The translations under genes and the position numbers were made by a program. The notes beneath the pieces are model-generated. The model saw only the letters and a list, made by a program, of their open reading frames with translations, was not told the origin of the DNA and ran no database searches. Positions 43,501-56,100 of a DNA stretch of 64,000 nt are shown here, piece after piece; position 1 is the first letter of the stretch, and each line of letters opens with the position of its first letter. Source of the stretch: Ramazzottius varieornatus (Eukaryota > Tardigrada > Eutardigrada > Parachela > Ramazzottiidae); NCBI GenBank assembly GCA_001949185.1, contig BDGG01000002.1, positions 4,206,448 to 4,270,447 of the forward strand, read 5' to 3'.

Positions 43501-45042
43501 GGTCCGTTGGTGGTGTCACTTGTGTTGTGACCGATATTTCCAGGATCAGAGGAAAGCTGAAGAAACAAGGTATTACTTCGGGTCTCTGATTGATGGTAAA
43601 ACTCTGGAACGTGGCTGCGCCACTGTGGATAAATCCATAAATTTGCCGTTTCAACTACTCACTAATTCCTTACCTTAAAGACTCATCGTTCTGCGAAGAT
43701 AAAGAGGGAATGTTCACTAGACGTCGTTGGAATTCAGGAGGACGAGGGAGGAGGAATCCGAAACGAAGTCGGAATTAATTTGACTTTGCGCAACTTCACC
43801 CTGGATGGTAGAGCGGATTGCGATACAGATGGAAGCAAACGGTCTGGTAACCCTGGTTCACCCACTCGAAACTTCATCGATCAAAAACCGACACAATCGA
43901 CGCTAGGCTTCATCATACTTTACGACTAAGCAGGAATGATTGATCAAAACGTTTCTTAATCAAGCAAGACGTTCCCCGGTGGAAGTCGACGAACAGTAGA
44001 TGGCAAAAAGTGAAGGGCAATAGCACGACTCAACGCTAGTGTTTATCCAAATTTGGCCTAGCCAAAGTTTAGTTTAGCTAAACGGACGCGGTGACTGGCT
44101 GATCGGCGCAAACAAGCCCCGCCCGCTCCGTTTAGCTAAACGGATTGAAATCGTCCATTTAGCTGATCGTAGGCCGTCAAAGCTCTCGGTGACGTCACAT
44201 TTGCGCGCGATAATTTCAAAGCTTTGAAAGTTGGAGAATGTTGATCCTCCAGATCTGCTCATCCCATCTGTGCTTCAACACAATTTTCAAGTCTCAGATC
44301 ATCGCCTCTTATCGATTAGCCTTCTTGCGCTCGTCATGAAGAACGCTCGAAACTGATGCGCAATACCGCGAGCCGCAGCTCGCAGGTTAAACAGTATGAC
44401 TTCCGTTTACTGCAGCCAAAAACGAAAGTTATTACCTGCGTCCAGCTAGAATTACTGGGAATCTGCTTTGCAGACTGAAGCAGAAGTAGATTCAGTTTAG
44501 TCACACAACAGTCTAACAGACTTGTAAGGTTTACTGCAAAAACACGAAAAATTGGAAAATCTTGCAGTGGCGCTAATAAAAATGTTTTTTTCCCGACTTT
44601 CGAATTTTCACCAGCACTTCTGTTTTTGCAAAGTTCTTGCGGATGGTTCATCTCTGTTTTTTTGATTTTCGAGCCGATTCCAGCGTAGTGCTACCCGTGT
44701 TCGGGATGTTTACTCGGAGTTTCGGACCTGCCGAGGACCATTCGAGACGGGATGATCAAAAACTCGTATCTCGTGTCTTGACATCACATCCGTAATTATA
44801 CGTGGACTTGAATTTAAGCACTCAGACCTGGCCGTACAATCTCAATGCCGATTGGTGCGTTTATCTATACAAACGGAGCCTCCGTTAAGTTAAACGCCAG
44901 CTCTGAGTTGCGCTAATGTCATTTGGGAGCGGATTTTCTTTGTTCTTCCATATACTATAAACTTCCTTTCAATATTCGGATCTGGTTCCGACTTCATTCC
45001 AGAGAGTCGGGCGAGCAGACGCTTGTAACGCAAGATCGAAGG
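43501..45042. promoter_or_regulatory. Divergent promoter region CYLD / CHEK1
   Basis: This 1.5-kb space between two head-to-head genes has no recognised coding content. Seen in it: TTTAGCTAAACGGA twice in direct orientation (44074 and 44129) with further TTTAGCT copies, a CCCCGCCCGC GC-box-like stretch near 44116, the palindrome TGACGTCA at 44190-44197 (CRE consensus) and TTTGCGCGC at 44100-44108 positions of the next block (44200-44208), similar to an E2F site. Function of these motifs is inference only. Confidence 0.4.
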
Positions 45043-47546
45043 ATGCCTGTTCAAGCGTTAGCTGATTCGACCGAAGGTGCGAGACCATCCCAGCGTCATC
45101 CAGAACGACTCGATGGACACAACTTGGAACTTGACGTTGTACCTGCTTACGAAAGTAAGTGCCCCGTGGACCCTAGTGCAAGACGTGAAGCAAGAAGAGC
45201 TACGGACCGGAACGCGGTCGTAATATGTCCGGAGCAAGAAGATGATGTTCAAGGGAACTGGTTCATCATTGGGCAGCTGGGAGAAGGCGCATATGGAGAG
45301 TGAGTCCTGATTCCTTATGAAACGGCGGCAATTAACTGTATAATGGAAATCACTTGTTACTTCTGCTTGAATTTCAGCGTTAAACTTATCGAAGATGTTC
45401 ATCAACACCGGCTATTGGCTATGAAGATCGTCGCGCTTCCCAAGATGCCTAAAGAACGTAAGAAGGTTAAAGATTTGGTGCAGAGAGAGGTACGGTAATC
45501 GTTTCGGGCACGTGATGATGGCTCCGTAACTATTGTGCAGCTTTTGAACATTTGAAGGCACTCTTATAGTATTCTTCCTCGTTTCAGATTCTCCTTCACA
45601 AGCATCTGTATCATGATAACATAATTCGATTCATCGCGAGCCGCGAATCGCCGGATACAAACTACATTTTCCTGGAGTACGCCTGCGGCGGAGAACTGTA
45701 CGACCGTATAGGTACATCTTTACTTCCGGTGATTACGCCATCCATGGAGTTCTAGTATAGACTGATCAAAACCTTGTGTGTCGTTGCAGAACCGGACTAC
45801 GGTGTACCTCGTGATAGCTGTCATGAATGGTTCAAAGCTTTGGTGAATGGAGTGGTATGTAACTTCTCTACACATTTGCTTCCTAGACTCGGTATTTGCT
45901 TCCAGCTTCCTGAAAGGGACGCATACGCATTTACTAGCGAGACGCATTGTTCCGCCACTTCACTATTCTTTATTTGCAGGACTATCTGCACCAGAGAGGT
46001 ATCTTACATCGCGATATCAAGCCGGAGAACCTGCTTCTGACTGATACAGGTAGCCAAGTTCCCTGAAGCTCAACTTCGGGTTCGTCCCATGTATGCTGTA
46101 CAGTACAAGTATTCTATTACTCTCCAGATGTGCTGAAAATTTCGGATTTTGGGCTGGCCACGGTATTTCGAGCTGACGGAAAGATCCGAATGATCAACAC
46201 TCGCCGAGGAACCCCTTCATACGTCGCACCAGAAGTGTACGCAAAAGATAGCTTCCACGCGCAGCCTTTGGACATATGGTCCGTGGGAGTCGGTAGGTTC
46301 TACAGAGTAATCCAAATGTAGATTTTGAAAGAAAAGCGTTATTGTCTGTATGTTTCTCCCATAGTTCTTGTGGCTATGGTCAGTGGGGAACTTCCTTGGG
46401 AGCAAGCGACAATGCAGCACGAAAACTTTTGTCTGTGGAAAATGAACTCGCTGACAAATTCTCCTTGGAATAAGCTACCATCGGAGTGCATCGGTCAGTA
46501 CGAGTAATCACATATCTCTCGCGATTTGTGCGTTCGCCATTAGATATCCGCGTGGAACGAATTCTCCCAATTTCAGCTTTATTGAGAAAGACGTTGGACC
46601 CGAATCCAGACACACGAGCGGACATTGCTACCATCAGAGCAGACCACTGGTTCCGAAGAGGGTTCACAAAACGAGGCACGAATTTGGAACTGGCGTTGAC
46701 ACAAAGTTTGGTTTCGTGAGATCGATTGATGCTAACGTTAAGTTGTTTTACAGCCATTCGTGCTCCAGCTCCGAAACGGTTCTGTTATGGTGGTGCCCAC
46801 GTTTTCAGCGTTCCCACAAAGACCATTCACCAGTACTCGTCTACGATGGACTCGGTTAACAACGACGCCGGAGATGCCCATCTGTTCTCGCAACCTGTAC
46901 GACTGGAGGATCTCCTGATGAGCCAAAACACCCAAGGAGTGGAAGGATTAATGGTTAGCTCACATCCAGACTGAACCATCGGTTTTTCTTGTTTTTGAGA
47001 GGCTCCTTTTGATCGTACACCAGTGATCATCTTACCTTTTGCAGCAACAAAGCCCCTTCGCACGAATGGTCAAGCGTATCACGCGCTTCTACATAAGTTG
47101 CGGCATCCCGGAAGTGATTGAAACTCTGTCTGAAATCCTGGAGCCAATGCACATGACACTGCAACGCACCTCTCCCGGTTCCGTAAGTGCAATTTTGACC
47201 AGAATCTTATAAACGCGCGGTACTTTTTTATCCGTCTCTTTTTGCAGTTTACTGTCACTGGACAAGACAGCCATAAGGGTGCTCTTGTCTTCAAAGTTTC
47301 CTTTGTTCAAACCAAGACGAAAATACTGATGGACTTCCGTTTGTCGAAGGTAAGGACAAACACTGCACCATGTGAAATCATTCGAACCGACCAACGAGTT
47401 GATATTTTTAGGGAGACGGCCTTGAATTCAAACGGGTGTTCGCAGTATTACGAGAGAAGCTGAATCATATCGTGGATGAAGATCCAGTTTCATGGAGTGT
47501 ACAACAAGATGTGAAAAGCGAAGTTATTGCGGAAGACAAAGAGTAA
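45043..47546 (+). CDS. CHEK1: Checkpoint kinase 1
   Basis: CHK1 is the ATR-activated Ser/Thr kinase that halts the cell cycle on replication stress. An extension of about 75 residues precedes the kinase domain, longer than in vertebrates. Then: [15 protein letters not shown] and, across an intron, [20 protein letters not shown] (P-loop and VAIK-type Lys); [40 protein letters not shown]; the catalytic loop [34 protein letters not shown]; and [21 protein letters not shown] short regulatory linker has SQ and TQ motifs ([12 protein letters not shown]), possible ATR sites. The KA1-like C-terminal domain has [40 protein letters not shown]. It ends with TAA at 47544-47546. Start 45043 was chosen because it is nearest the kinase domain with a moderate extension; an in-frame ATG at 44923 would add 40 residues. 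Confidence 0.94.
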
Positions 47547-47636
47547 AACGGCAAGACATCTAAAACCGTAAAGTCAGCGTTCGATTGAGCATTACTGAAT
47601 TGAAAGTAAAATTGATGAACGAAAAGTAACAATGCG

Positions 47637-47642
47637 AATAAA
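47637..47642 (+). terminator. Polyadenylation signal, CHEK1
   Basis: AATAAA 91 bp after the CHEK1 stop. It lies 90 bp from the stop of IVD on the other strand, so the two transcripts end tail to tail. Confidence 0.6.
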
Positions 47643-47730
47643 ACCATAACTTGTTTTCCTGTAACAGAAACTGCCTTCTTTAGCGACTTTTGCCGCTGCT
47701 GGCTTTTCCCTTGCTTTAGTATTTCCAGTT

Positions 47731-49371
47731 TTACTTCTTGTTGTATTCATCGTTGATACGTCGACCGATGATTAGTCTCCGAATCTCACTAGTTCCCGCT
47801 CCGATCTCGTAAAGTTTGGCGTCCCGAAGATACCTTCCGGTGGGGTAGTCGTTGATATAGCCGTTGCCTCCAAGTGCCTGGATGGCCTGAAGCGCGACTT
47901 GCGTTCCTGATTCTGCCGACTTCAGTATAGCCGCAGCGCAGTCTTTCGAACTAGTGTGTCCGGCATCATAAGCCTTGGCCACGTTGTAGACGAAGGACCG
48001 ACAAACAGCCAGCTCTGTGTACATGTCAGCTATCTTCCCTTGCATTAACTGCCGCGAAAAATAAAGTATCAATGACACATTTGACAAGAATGTTTTCCCA
48101 AGTGGCGCATGTTTTCAGTGTCATTGGCAGAGAGCATGCGTCGCTTTGGAACCCGAACCTGACGAACTTTTCAAGTCCGCTTTGAAGAACTGTGATTGTA
48201 GTGGTCTTAGAACCCCATAAAAGGTGAAAAAACTTCACAGGAACAAACTTAATGAGGCTGAAGTATCCACCTGAAAGGTGCCAATCTGTTGATCGAACTG
48301 TTTCCGGTCGTGCACGTAGTCGAATGCGGTGTCACAGCAGGCCTGCATGATGCCCAGAGGTCCGCCCGAAAGAACTAGCCGCTCAACATCCAGACCCGAC
48401 ATCAAAACGTACACGCCCTTATTTAGCTGTCCAAGAATATTTGCAGCGGGGACTTTGCAGTCCTCGAAGATGAGCTCGCAAGTGTTAGAGCCACGCATGC
48501 CGAGTTTGTCCAGTTTCTGTGCCGTTCGGAAACCTGCCATTCCTTTCTCAATTAGGAAAGCCGTGATGGAGTGTTGTGGTTTCGCGCTTATATCGGTCTT
48601 TGCATACACCACAAGAACTTCAGCGTCGGGACCATTTGTGATCCAGAACTTGTTTCCGTTGAGAATGTAACTGTCCCCGTCCTTCTTTGCGGATGTCCGC
48701 ATCGACACCACGTCCGAACCGCTACCTGGTTCGCTCATGGCCAGCGCACCCATGTGTTCCCCACCGATAAGCTTATAAAGAAGACCGGTTATTCCGAGCA
48801 ACTACAACAAAGACAATGGTCGTACCTTGGGCAGATATTTCTCCTTCTGTTCGTCGGTTCCATGACGAACGATCTGGTTAACGCAGAGATTTGAATGAGC
48901 TCCATAGCTCAGACCGATTCCTCCACTAGCACGAGACAACTCTTCTTGTGCAATAACGTGAGCAAGGTAACCAAGATCCAATCCTCCGTATTTTTCTAGA
49001 ACGAAAAAGCAACAGGTGTATTCTCTTGCTAATTGATATGCAGCGGAAGGCACTTTCAGTGCATTCTTCTCATCGACTCCCTAACCTGGCGCAGTGATGC
49101 CGAGAAGTCCTAGCTCCCCAAGCTGCTTCCAGAAGGTCCGAAGGTTGTCGAACTTGTTGGTGGTGTCGATGGTTGCAGCATGGGGAGCAAGTTCCTTCTG
49201 AGCAAAGCGGAAGACGGTTTCGCGTAGTTCATGCTGATCCTCGTTGAGGCCGAACAGCTTGTCATCTATGGGATAATAGCTACCAAGCAGACGCACCCAT
49301 CCGTATTGCTTGTCCGGCAGGAGTGGCCTGAGTAATTTGGAGGACAATTTGCGACAGACAAGGGAAGACAT
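47731..49371 (-). CDS. IVD: Isovaleryl-CoA dehydrogenase, mitochondrial
   Basis: IVD is the FAD enzyme of leucine breakdown that oxidises isovaleryl-CoA to 3-methylcrotonyl-CoA in the mitochondrial matrix and passes electrons to ETF. From 49371: [20 protein letters not shown] is a basic targeting sequence; an in-frame ATG at 49434 would lengthen it. Conserved blocks follow: [100 protein letters not shown] and [20 protein letters not shown], whose Glu corresponds to the catalytic base characteristic of IVD. C-terminal [20 protein letters not shown] and [20 protein letters not shown] are as in the family. The gene looks intact. One intron (about 48058-48264) carries a hairpin of the CAAGTGGCGCAC family. 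Confidence 0.95.
48097..48150. repeat. Hairpin, CAAGTGGCGCAC family (IVD intron)
   Basis: TCCCAAGTGGCGCATGTTTT pairs imperfectly with AGAGCATGCGTCGCTTTGGA. It lies in an IVD intron and is a more diverged copy. Confidence 0.7.
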
Positions 49372-50178
49372 CTTTCGAAATCGTAAGTGAACTGGACTAA
49401 CACGAGTACTTGAGCGGAACTTCCGGTTGATCAATTTTCCAAAATAGAAATCAGCTGATCAGTGATCAATAGTCCTCCTCACGACGAGCTGTTTATGTCG
49501 GAAAATGTTGTTTTAAAATTTGAGTTTGCTTGATCAACGGAAATTAGTCGTGAGTGAGGCAAAATTGCGTTTTTCGAAAGTCTCGGATATGGGAGCGGAA
49601 ATGCGCGACTCTTGCGGGGTAGGTTTGTAGGCAAACTTTGCCTCCTGACTAGGCTGAAACTCATGGTTTTCTCTCTGGCTAGTCTCTGTCTGTCGATATC
49701 CCCGACACTAATAGATATCAAGAAGCCCATACGTGAAACGGTATCTCGCAACGTCAAGCACTGTGCAGACAGAGCTCAGCTGACAAATGAAAATTTGAAA
49801 TTTTGAGTCAAGTGTGCAGAGAATAATCCGTTTTCGCTTTCAAGATAAGCTACTCGAGTAGCTTATCTTGAAAGCGAAACTTCGTAATCCACTTTCAAGA
49901 TCAACACAATCAACGGAGTTTTACGGCCTGTCGTGCGGAGGACTGCATTCAGCCGTTACTGCTAGAAGTTCTTTCTTCCCTCATCGCCATTTTGCTCTTG
50001 ATCCTCGTCGGAATATTCTCGGCTATTTCAGAGCTGGCTTTTTCTTTGGAAATCAGGCAATTGCAGAAACAATCCTACAACGCTCCTCGGTACTTCATGC
50101 AGCTTCATTTCAGATTCTAATGCGGGAGATGTGAGAGAGCGGTACATTGGATTCGACTGACCGGACTCACCGACAAGA
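49372..50178. promoter_or_regulatory. Divergent intergenic region IVD / CAP-Gly-RBR gene
   Basis: About 800 bp between two head-to-head genes. No coding content is recognised. A perfect 48-bp palindrome lies at 49832-49879. Both promoters should be here. Confidence 0.4.
49832..49879. repeat. Perfect 48-bp palindrome
   Basis: TTTCGCTTTCAAGATAAGCT followed by ACTC is mirrored exactly by GAGTAGCTTATCTTGAAAGCGAAA with no spacer; the centre is CTCGAG. The pentadecamer CACTTTCAAGAT recurs once more just to the right (49890-49901). It may be a fold-back or a cloning/assembly artefact. Confidence 0.9.
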
Positions 50179-53100
50179 ATGACTGGCGGAACGTCCCTTG
50201 CTGCCAGATTTATCCTAACTAGGGACACGCCGCTAGCGGAAAACCAAGGTGCCTTGCTACCCGCGGGATCTCTTGTACAAGAGATAAAGAACGGCTCAGA
50301 CAAGCCAAATCAGCTGTTGCTGCAGTCTCTGGAAGATCACCCCAATGCAACAGGTGGACAAGCTTTCGTTCTTGTTCCTGTTGATCAGCTGTGCGAAGTT
50401 AGCAAGATCTTTGCCGAGCTACTCGCTGCGGAAAAGAACCACACAGCTCGATTGGTAGTCTGCCGGGACGAGAACTGGTTGGAAGAAGCCTTGCATATCG
50501 ATCCCGATTCGGAAGTACTCGTTTCGTTTGGGCAGCTACAGATGCTGGGCATTGTGCACTGGATCGGTGCTCTGCCCAGTCTTCGTGGAAAGTGGTTCGG
50601 GGTAGAGATATATCCTTCGGAGCTGATCGACGTAACTCGATATGTCCAGGGAAACGATGGATCGCCTATGTTCCAGTGTGTTGCTGGTTTCGGTGTCTAT
50701 GTGGCTGTCACTCGGCTTCGCCTGGCTGATGCCTGTCTCGACGCACCGTTCCCGAAAAGAGCTAAAGGAAAAAAACCATTCTCTGTTCGACCGACCAAGG
50801 CTTCTGAGATCGTAGCCGCGAAGAATAATCTCACGAGCTGTAAGTGTCATTCGCAGTACCGTAGGTCCTGCAATGTTAAGAACAACGGCTTCTTTTTCAG
50901 CTCATACAAACGGCAACAGTGGCATGAGTGGTCAAATTTCGTCCGTGTTTGATGAAGCTATGGAATGGACCGATCAGCCTACTTCTGACAATACTCCGTT
51001 GGCCGTGAACGATCGTGTGGTGTGGTTCGGAGGAGACAAGCCCGCACGGGGGACGGTTGTTTACGTTGGTAAAGTCAGCAAAAAAAAGTCCGGCGTCGCT
51101 TTGGAATTCGTAAATCTCTTATCTCTTTCTGGACAACATGTGTACATCCGTCCAACTGCTGTTTACTTCCTAGGATGAGGCCATTGGGGACAAGAAATTC
51201 ACAGGGATGAACAACGAACACTGTCTGTTCACGGTGGCTGACGGGCACGGGAAACTTGTCGAGTTGGGTGAAGTAGTGCGCGAGAAGGATTACGGGTTTG
51301 AGGAGGCTCCGCAGGTACAGACGGCAAAGACTAGCATGAGTGGGACAGGTAGCGAACCCTCTTCTAGTGGGGTTCCTCGATTAGCAGATCGAGTTGTCTG
51401 GTACAGCCCCGAGGGAGAAGTTCGCGGCCAAATCGCGTACATCGGGAAGGTACCTGGGGAAGAAGGAGAGAAACTTGGGTTACGTTTGGTATGAAATCTT
51501 TCCGTTCAGATTATCATACGAGTTTGGCTTACACAGTGCTTCGTTGTTTCAGGACGAACAAAAGGGGGATAAGAGGTTCCGTGGTGAAGTCAACGGTAAG
51601 GACCTTTTCCACTGCGGTCCTGGGTACGGCGCGATCGTCGAGTTTGACGACGTCATCTTGGAGAAAGTGTATGATAATGCTGAAGGCAAAGAACAGGGGC
51701 TTAGTGAAGTAGCTGTTCACGATAAGATCAACTGGCTGAACCCTGAAGATGGGAAGTACGAAGAGGGAACCGTCCGTTACATCGGTGACGTCGGCAAGAA
51801 GAAGGAAGACAGGATACGGATGGTTGGAATCGAGTTTGTAAGTCAAGACAATTTCACAGCTGGCTTAGAAGGAACACAGAAATTTAGAGACAACAGTCTT
51901 GTGGCAACAGTGAGAAGAAACTTTACATTGTTGCAGGTGAATCCATGTGGGCAGCTGGGCTGGGCAGGACGAGCCTACAAAGAACAGCTGTTCAAGGTGA
52001 AGCAGAATCACGGCATGTTGGTGTCGTTGGCGGAAATGACAGCAGGGCGAAATGTCGTCTGGTTCACAAAGGATGAGTACAACCGACAGAAACGAGAAAT
52101 GGCGACCAAAGCGGAGGAACCGGTCAAGATGCAAAGTAAGCAAATCAACCCGGTCGTTCCTGATGGCAAGACTGCAGCGCCGAGGAAGCCTGCGCCGAAA
52201 CAAGTGACGAAAGAGAATGATTTCATTCAGGCCTTTACCTCGATGGACAAGTACGAAGAATTCACGGTGGGTCAGCGCGTTCTTGTCGTTTCAAAGAAGG
52301 CTGGAGAAGCTGCTCGACTTGGGAAGATTCTGTGGATGGGCACGATCGCAGCAATCACCGGGCCAGCAGTTCTTTGCGGACTGGAAATGGTAATTTTTGA
52401 GCGACTAATGAAACGTGAGGTGGGGCAAACAAACTCGACAAGACTGTTTTCCCAAGTGGCGCACGTTCTCGGTGTTATTGACTGAAAGTGTGCGCCACTT
52501 GGAAGAACCATCTTGTCGAGTTTGTTTGAGCTCTATCCTTTTGAAAGCCGAATGGAAAAAGCGAAAGTGTATGAACCAGTTTTCTGATTTATCTTTCAGG
52601 ATGAAAGCGTCGGCTCGGAGGAGAACGTTACTTACTGCGGTTACGCCGGAAACGAGAAGAGAGGGTTCGTCGAGGTCTACGCCTGCAAACCGGGCCATGG
52701 ACAGTTTGTCTCCATCAAGGACGTCATCGCGGCGGATGTCGCAGATATGGGTGGTCACGCTCAGTCAGAACCCATGAGCGAGAACGGAGGATGGCAGCAC
52801 GTCGGGAAAAAACAAGGAGCTAACCCCGCTCATGCAGTTCGACTGCACGAAACTCTGACGTTCGAGCGAAACCAACCACCGCTACATTCCATTCGGCACC
52901 TGGTTCCCTCCCAACAGCCCTCAGTCCCTTCTCATCAGCCAGCGTGGCAAAACAATTCAGGAATGGGTTTCGTTCCTCAAAACAACAACTGTAGTCCGTT
53001 TGCTGTTGGTCCTTTCAGGCCACCGTTCTCACCGGCTGTGCAAAGCCTGCCGATGGAGCAGACGGGGAACAGAACATGGATGGATCATTCCTACAGACAG

Positions 53101-56100
53101 CAGCAGCAACAACAACCGCCGCCGCGTCTGCAGTTACGTCAGGAAGCTCTTACGTTCATCGGAAACAAGCCGGTCAAAGGAGTGGTAGTGTGGATTGGTC
53201 AGCCACATTTCGCTCCTCAACAGCTTTACGTCGGGCTGATGATGGTAAACCAGGCTTAGACCATCAAAGACAGTAGTGTTCGATAATTGATGTGTTCGTA
53301 TTGAATGATGTAAATGTTCCGTTGAACTGAATCTTTTTTGGTCACAGTTGCAAGCTGGCGATGGGACAAATGCTGGCGCGAATGGATGGGTCGATGGATA
53401 TCACTACTTCGAATGTCTGCCTAATTGCGGCCTGATGTGCTTGGCGGATGAAGTCCATTCCATGGATTTGCCACAAGCGCAACAGCAGTTCTCACCGGCA
53501 CTTTCTCCCGTAGCTCAAGCACCTGCTAGATTCGGCTTTGCTCACCAGGCAAGTGGCTCTCCACCAGCAGCCTACCATCCTACTCGACCTGCTGCTCCGG
53601 TCCAGGTAGCGCCTGTACAGCGTCCACCTGTACAGTCCGAAGAAAGTGTCCGAGCTGCCATCCAAGAAGCAGACGTAAGATTTCGGAGGCCTATCTTTTC
53701 GAGACGAAAATGATTAATTTGCTGGGCTTTTCTCCAGAGGCTTGAGCGACTGGAGAACGAGAGAAAGTCTCACGTGGCTATTTTCCAAACCCTTGCCAGT
53801 GAAGAACTAGGTGGTGTGGAAGTGACCGTGGAGCTCCCAGGGACCAAAGGGTTCGTGAAGTTTTGTCCCAGACCGAAGCCGTTTGATGGAGAACAAGAGT
53901 TCAGCGTTACGACTTTGGTCATGCCAGTGGCTGATGGTAATGGAAACGCCGGGTTCGAGCCACGAAAACAGAAGCGATCGATCGAGTACTTGCCTCCAGT
54001 CTTCCTTCACTTCCAGCTGACGGAAGGCTTTCCTGAGAAAATCCCGCCGACGTATCAAGTGAAGTGCAACTGGCTCCCGAATGACAAGGTGAGAAATTTT
54101 ATCGACTTCATTAATGTTGCCACGGAATTTCGACATATTATTTGATGAAAACTTCTTGGTGAATGAAAATTCGAATAAATTTCGCAGCATGAAAATTGTC
54201 AATTCACCAGCATCGTTTTCCCCAGTGGCGTACCTTCTGAGCTAATAGCAATGAGAAAGTGCGCTACTCGTAATATCGGAACAATTTGGCAGAACTTGTT
54301 TGCCGACGTTACAGGTATGGACTAATATCGTAGTTCGTTTTCCGAAAAGTGCTTCACTTCCTGTCGTTGTGCTAATCGTTAACCGAAGTGTACTGAAATA
54401 CAACGAGGTATTTTGTTTTGTAGATTGACGTTCTTCGAGAAAGATTGGTGAAGTCATGGAAGGATAACGTCAGACAAGCTAATAAGAATATCCTCTTCGA
54501 AGCAACGAGAGTTCTCCGCTGCGACCTACTATCCATAGCTGGACTGGAATTCGGCATTGTCTACTACAGTCAAGCCTTGGCGGACTTTGTCGGCATTTTG
54601 GAGATCGAGCCAATTGCCGGTCGGTGCTTGTACGCTACCGACAAGGAAGTCCAGGATACCGTCAACCGCATCGTGAAGTTCGATGAAAAGACCCGCAAAG
54701 AGGCGCTCGAGAAGGACTTGGTTGAATGTCCGATCTGTGCATCGTCCTATGCACCGGCCGAAGTGAACATTTTTTCGACGACATGCTCGCACATGTTTTG
54801 TGTTGGCTGTGTGACCCAACATGTCAAGACTCAAGTGGAAGGCAACAACTGGGACAAGATACCGTGCATGCATGACGGCTGTGAAATCACGGCGCCTCTA
54901 CACGAGGTAAGACTAGCTAGTGGTTCTGGCCACTGGAAAAGCCGAGCAAAGGAGAAAAACCATTGTAGAGCGAGCAGTTTTACTTGTGACTCACAGTACG
55001 GTTCCCCAGTAAAATTTTTAATCGCCCCGATCAAGTGGCGTGTTTTTTTCAGTACTGTGTTTGCGATATCTGAAAGCTCGAAGAATCTGATCGTCCATTG
55101 AAATCTCGACAGACTCAAAAGGGCCTCGCTTCGCTCGACCTGATTATTGGGGAACTTGTAGACAAACTCGACCACAACGTTCTCCCAGCTGACGCATGCT
55201 ATCGGCCAACATCACTGAAGCCGAACGCCACTTGACAGGACAACGAAACCTGGCAAAAGTGATTTTTCCAAGTGGCGCACCCTATCAGCCGGTATCACAG
55301 AAAACGTGCGCCACTTGGGGAAAGTGATCTAGTTGAGTCTGTTTGCCGAGCTGAGCGAGCTCCTATTTGTTGACGAAAAACAAGATATCAAACTAAATGA
55401 AAAGTTATATCACTATGCTGGAAAAGTTCCTCAGGGGAATTCTGCTTTTGGGTTTTGCAGTTGAGTGATCTGGTTGAGCCGATCATCTTCGAGCAGCTGA
55501 ACAGGTACGTCAACGACAAATTCTACGATAAGATGGAAGATGTGAAGCGGTGTCCAAAGTGTAAGCACCCGGTGGTTTACGGAGCAGAAATGCTCAGTGC
55601 TGACCAGCGGTACATTACATGTCCGGATGACACTTGCGGCACCGAGTATTGTCCTCACTGCGGGAAGAGTGGACATGGCGATCAGCCTTGCCTGAATGAC
55701 GGTACAAGCGGATGAGATAATTCGCTGACGATCCTTACTTTTTCCATCTTTTGTATCTTTTAGTTCTACCGATACTTTTTTCTAGAACAAAAGGCACAGC
55801 TGGGGCAAGAGTACGAGAACGCTATGCCGGAAGGGAAGCTGGCTCTTGAGAAGCAATATGGCGCCGAGAACATTCGTCATGCCATCGAGGACTTCAAATC
55901 GGAAGAGATAATCCGGACCAAAATGAAGCTGTGCCCTAACTGTAAATGTCCCACCGAGGTAAGCTACACGGAAAGACCGTCCTTGATGCCTTTGTCTTGA
56001 TTTTTCGAAGTTACAAAGTGAAATAAATGTTTTTCGTAGAAAATCGAGGGTTGTAACAAGATGGCGTGTACCCGTTGTCACACTTTCTTCTGCTACATCT

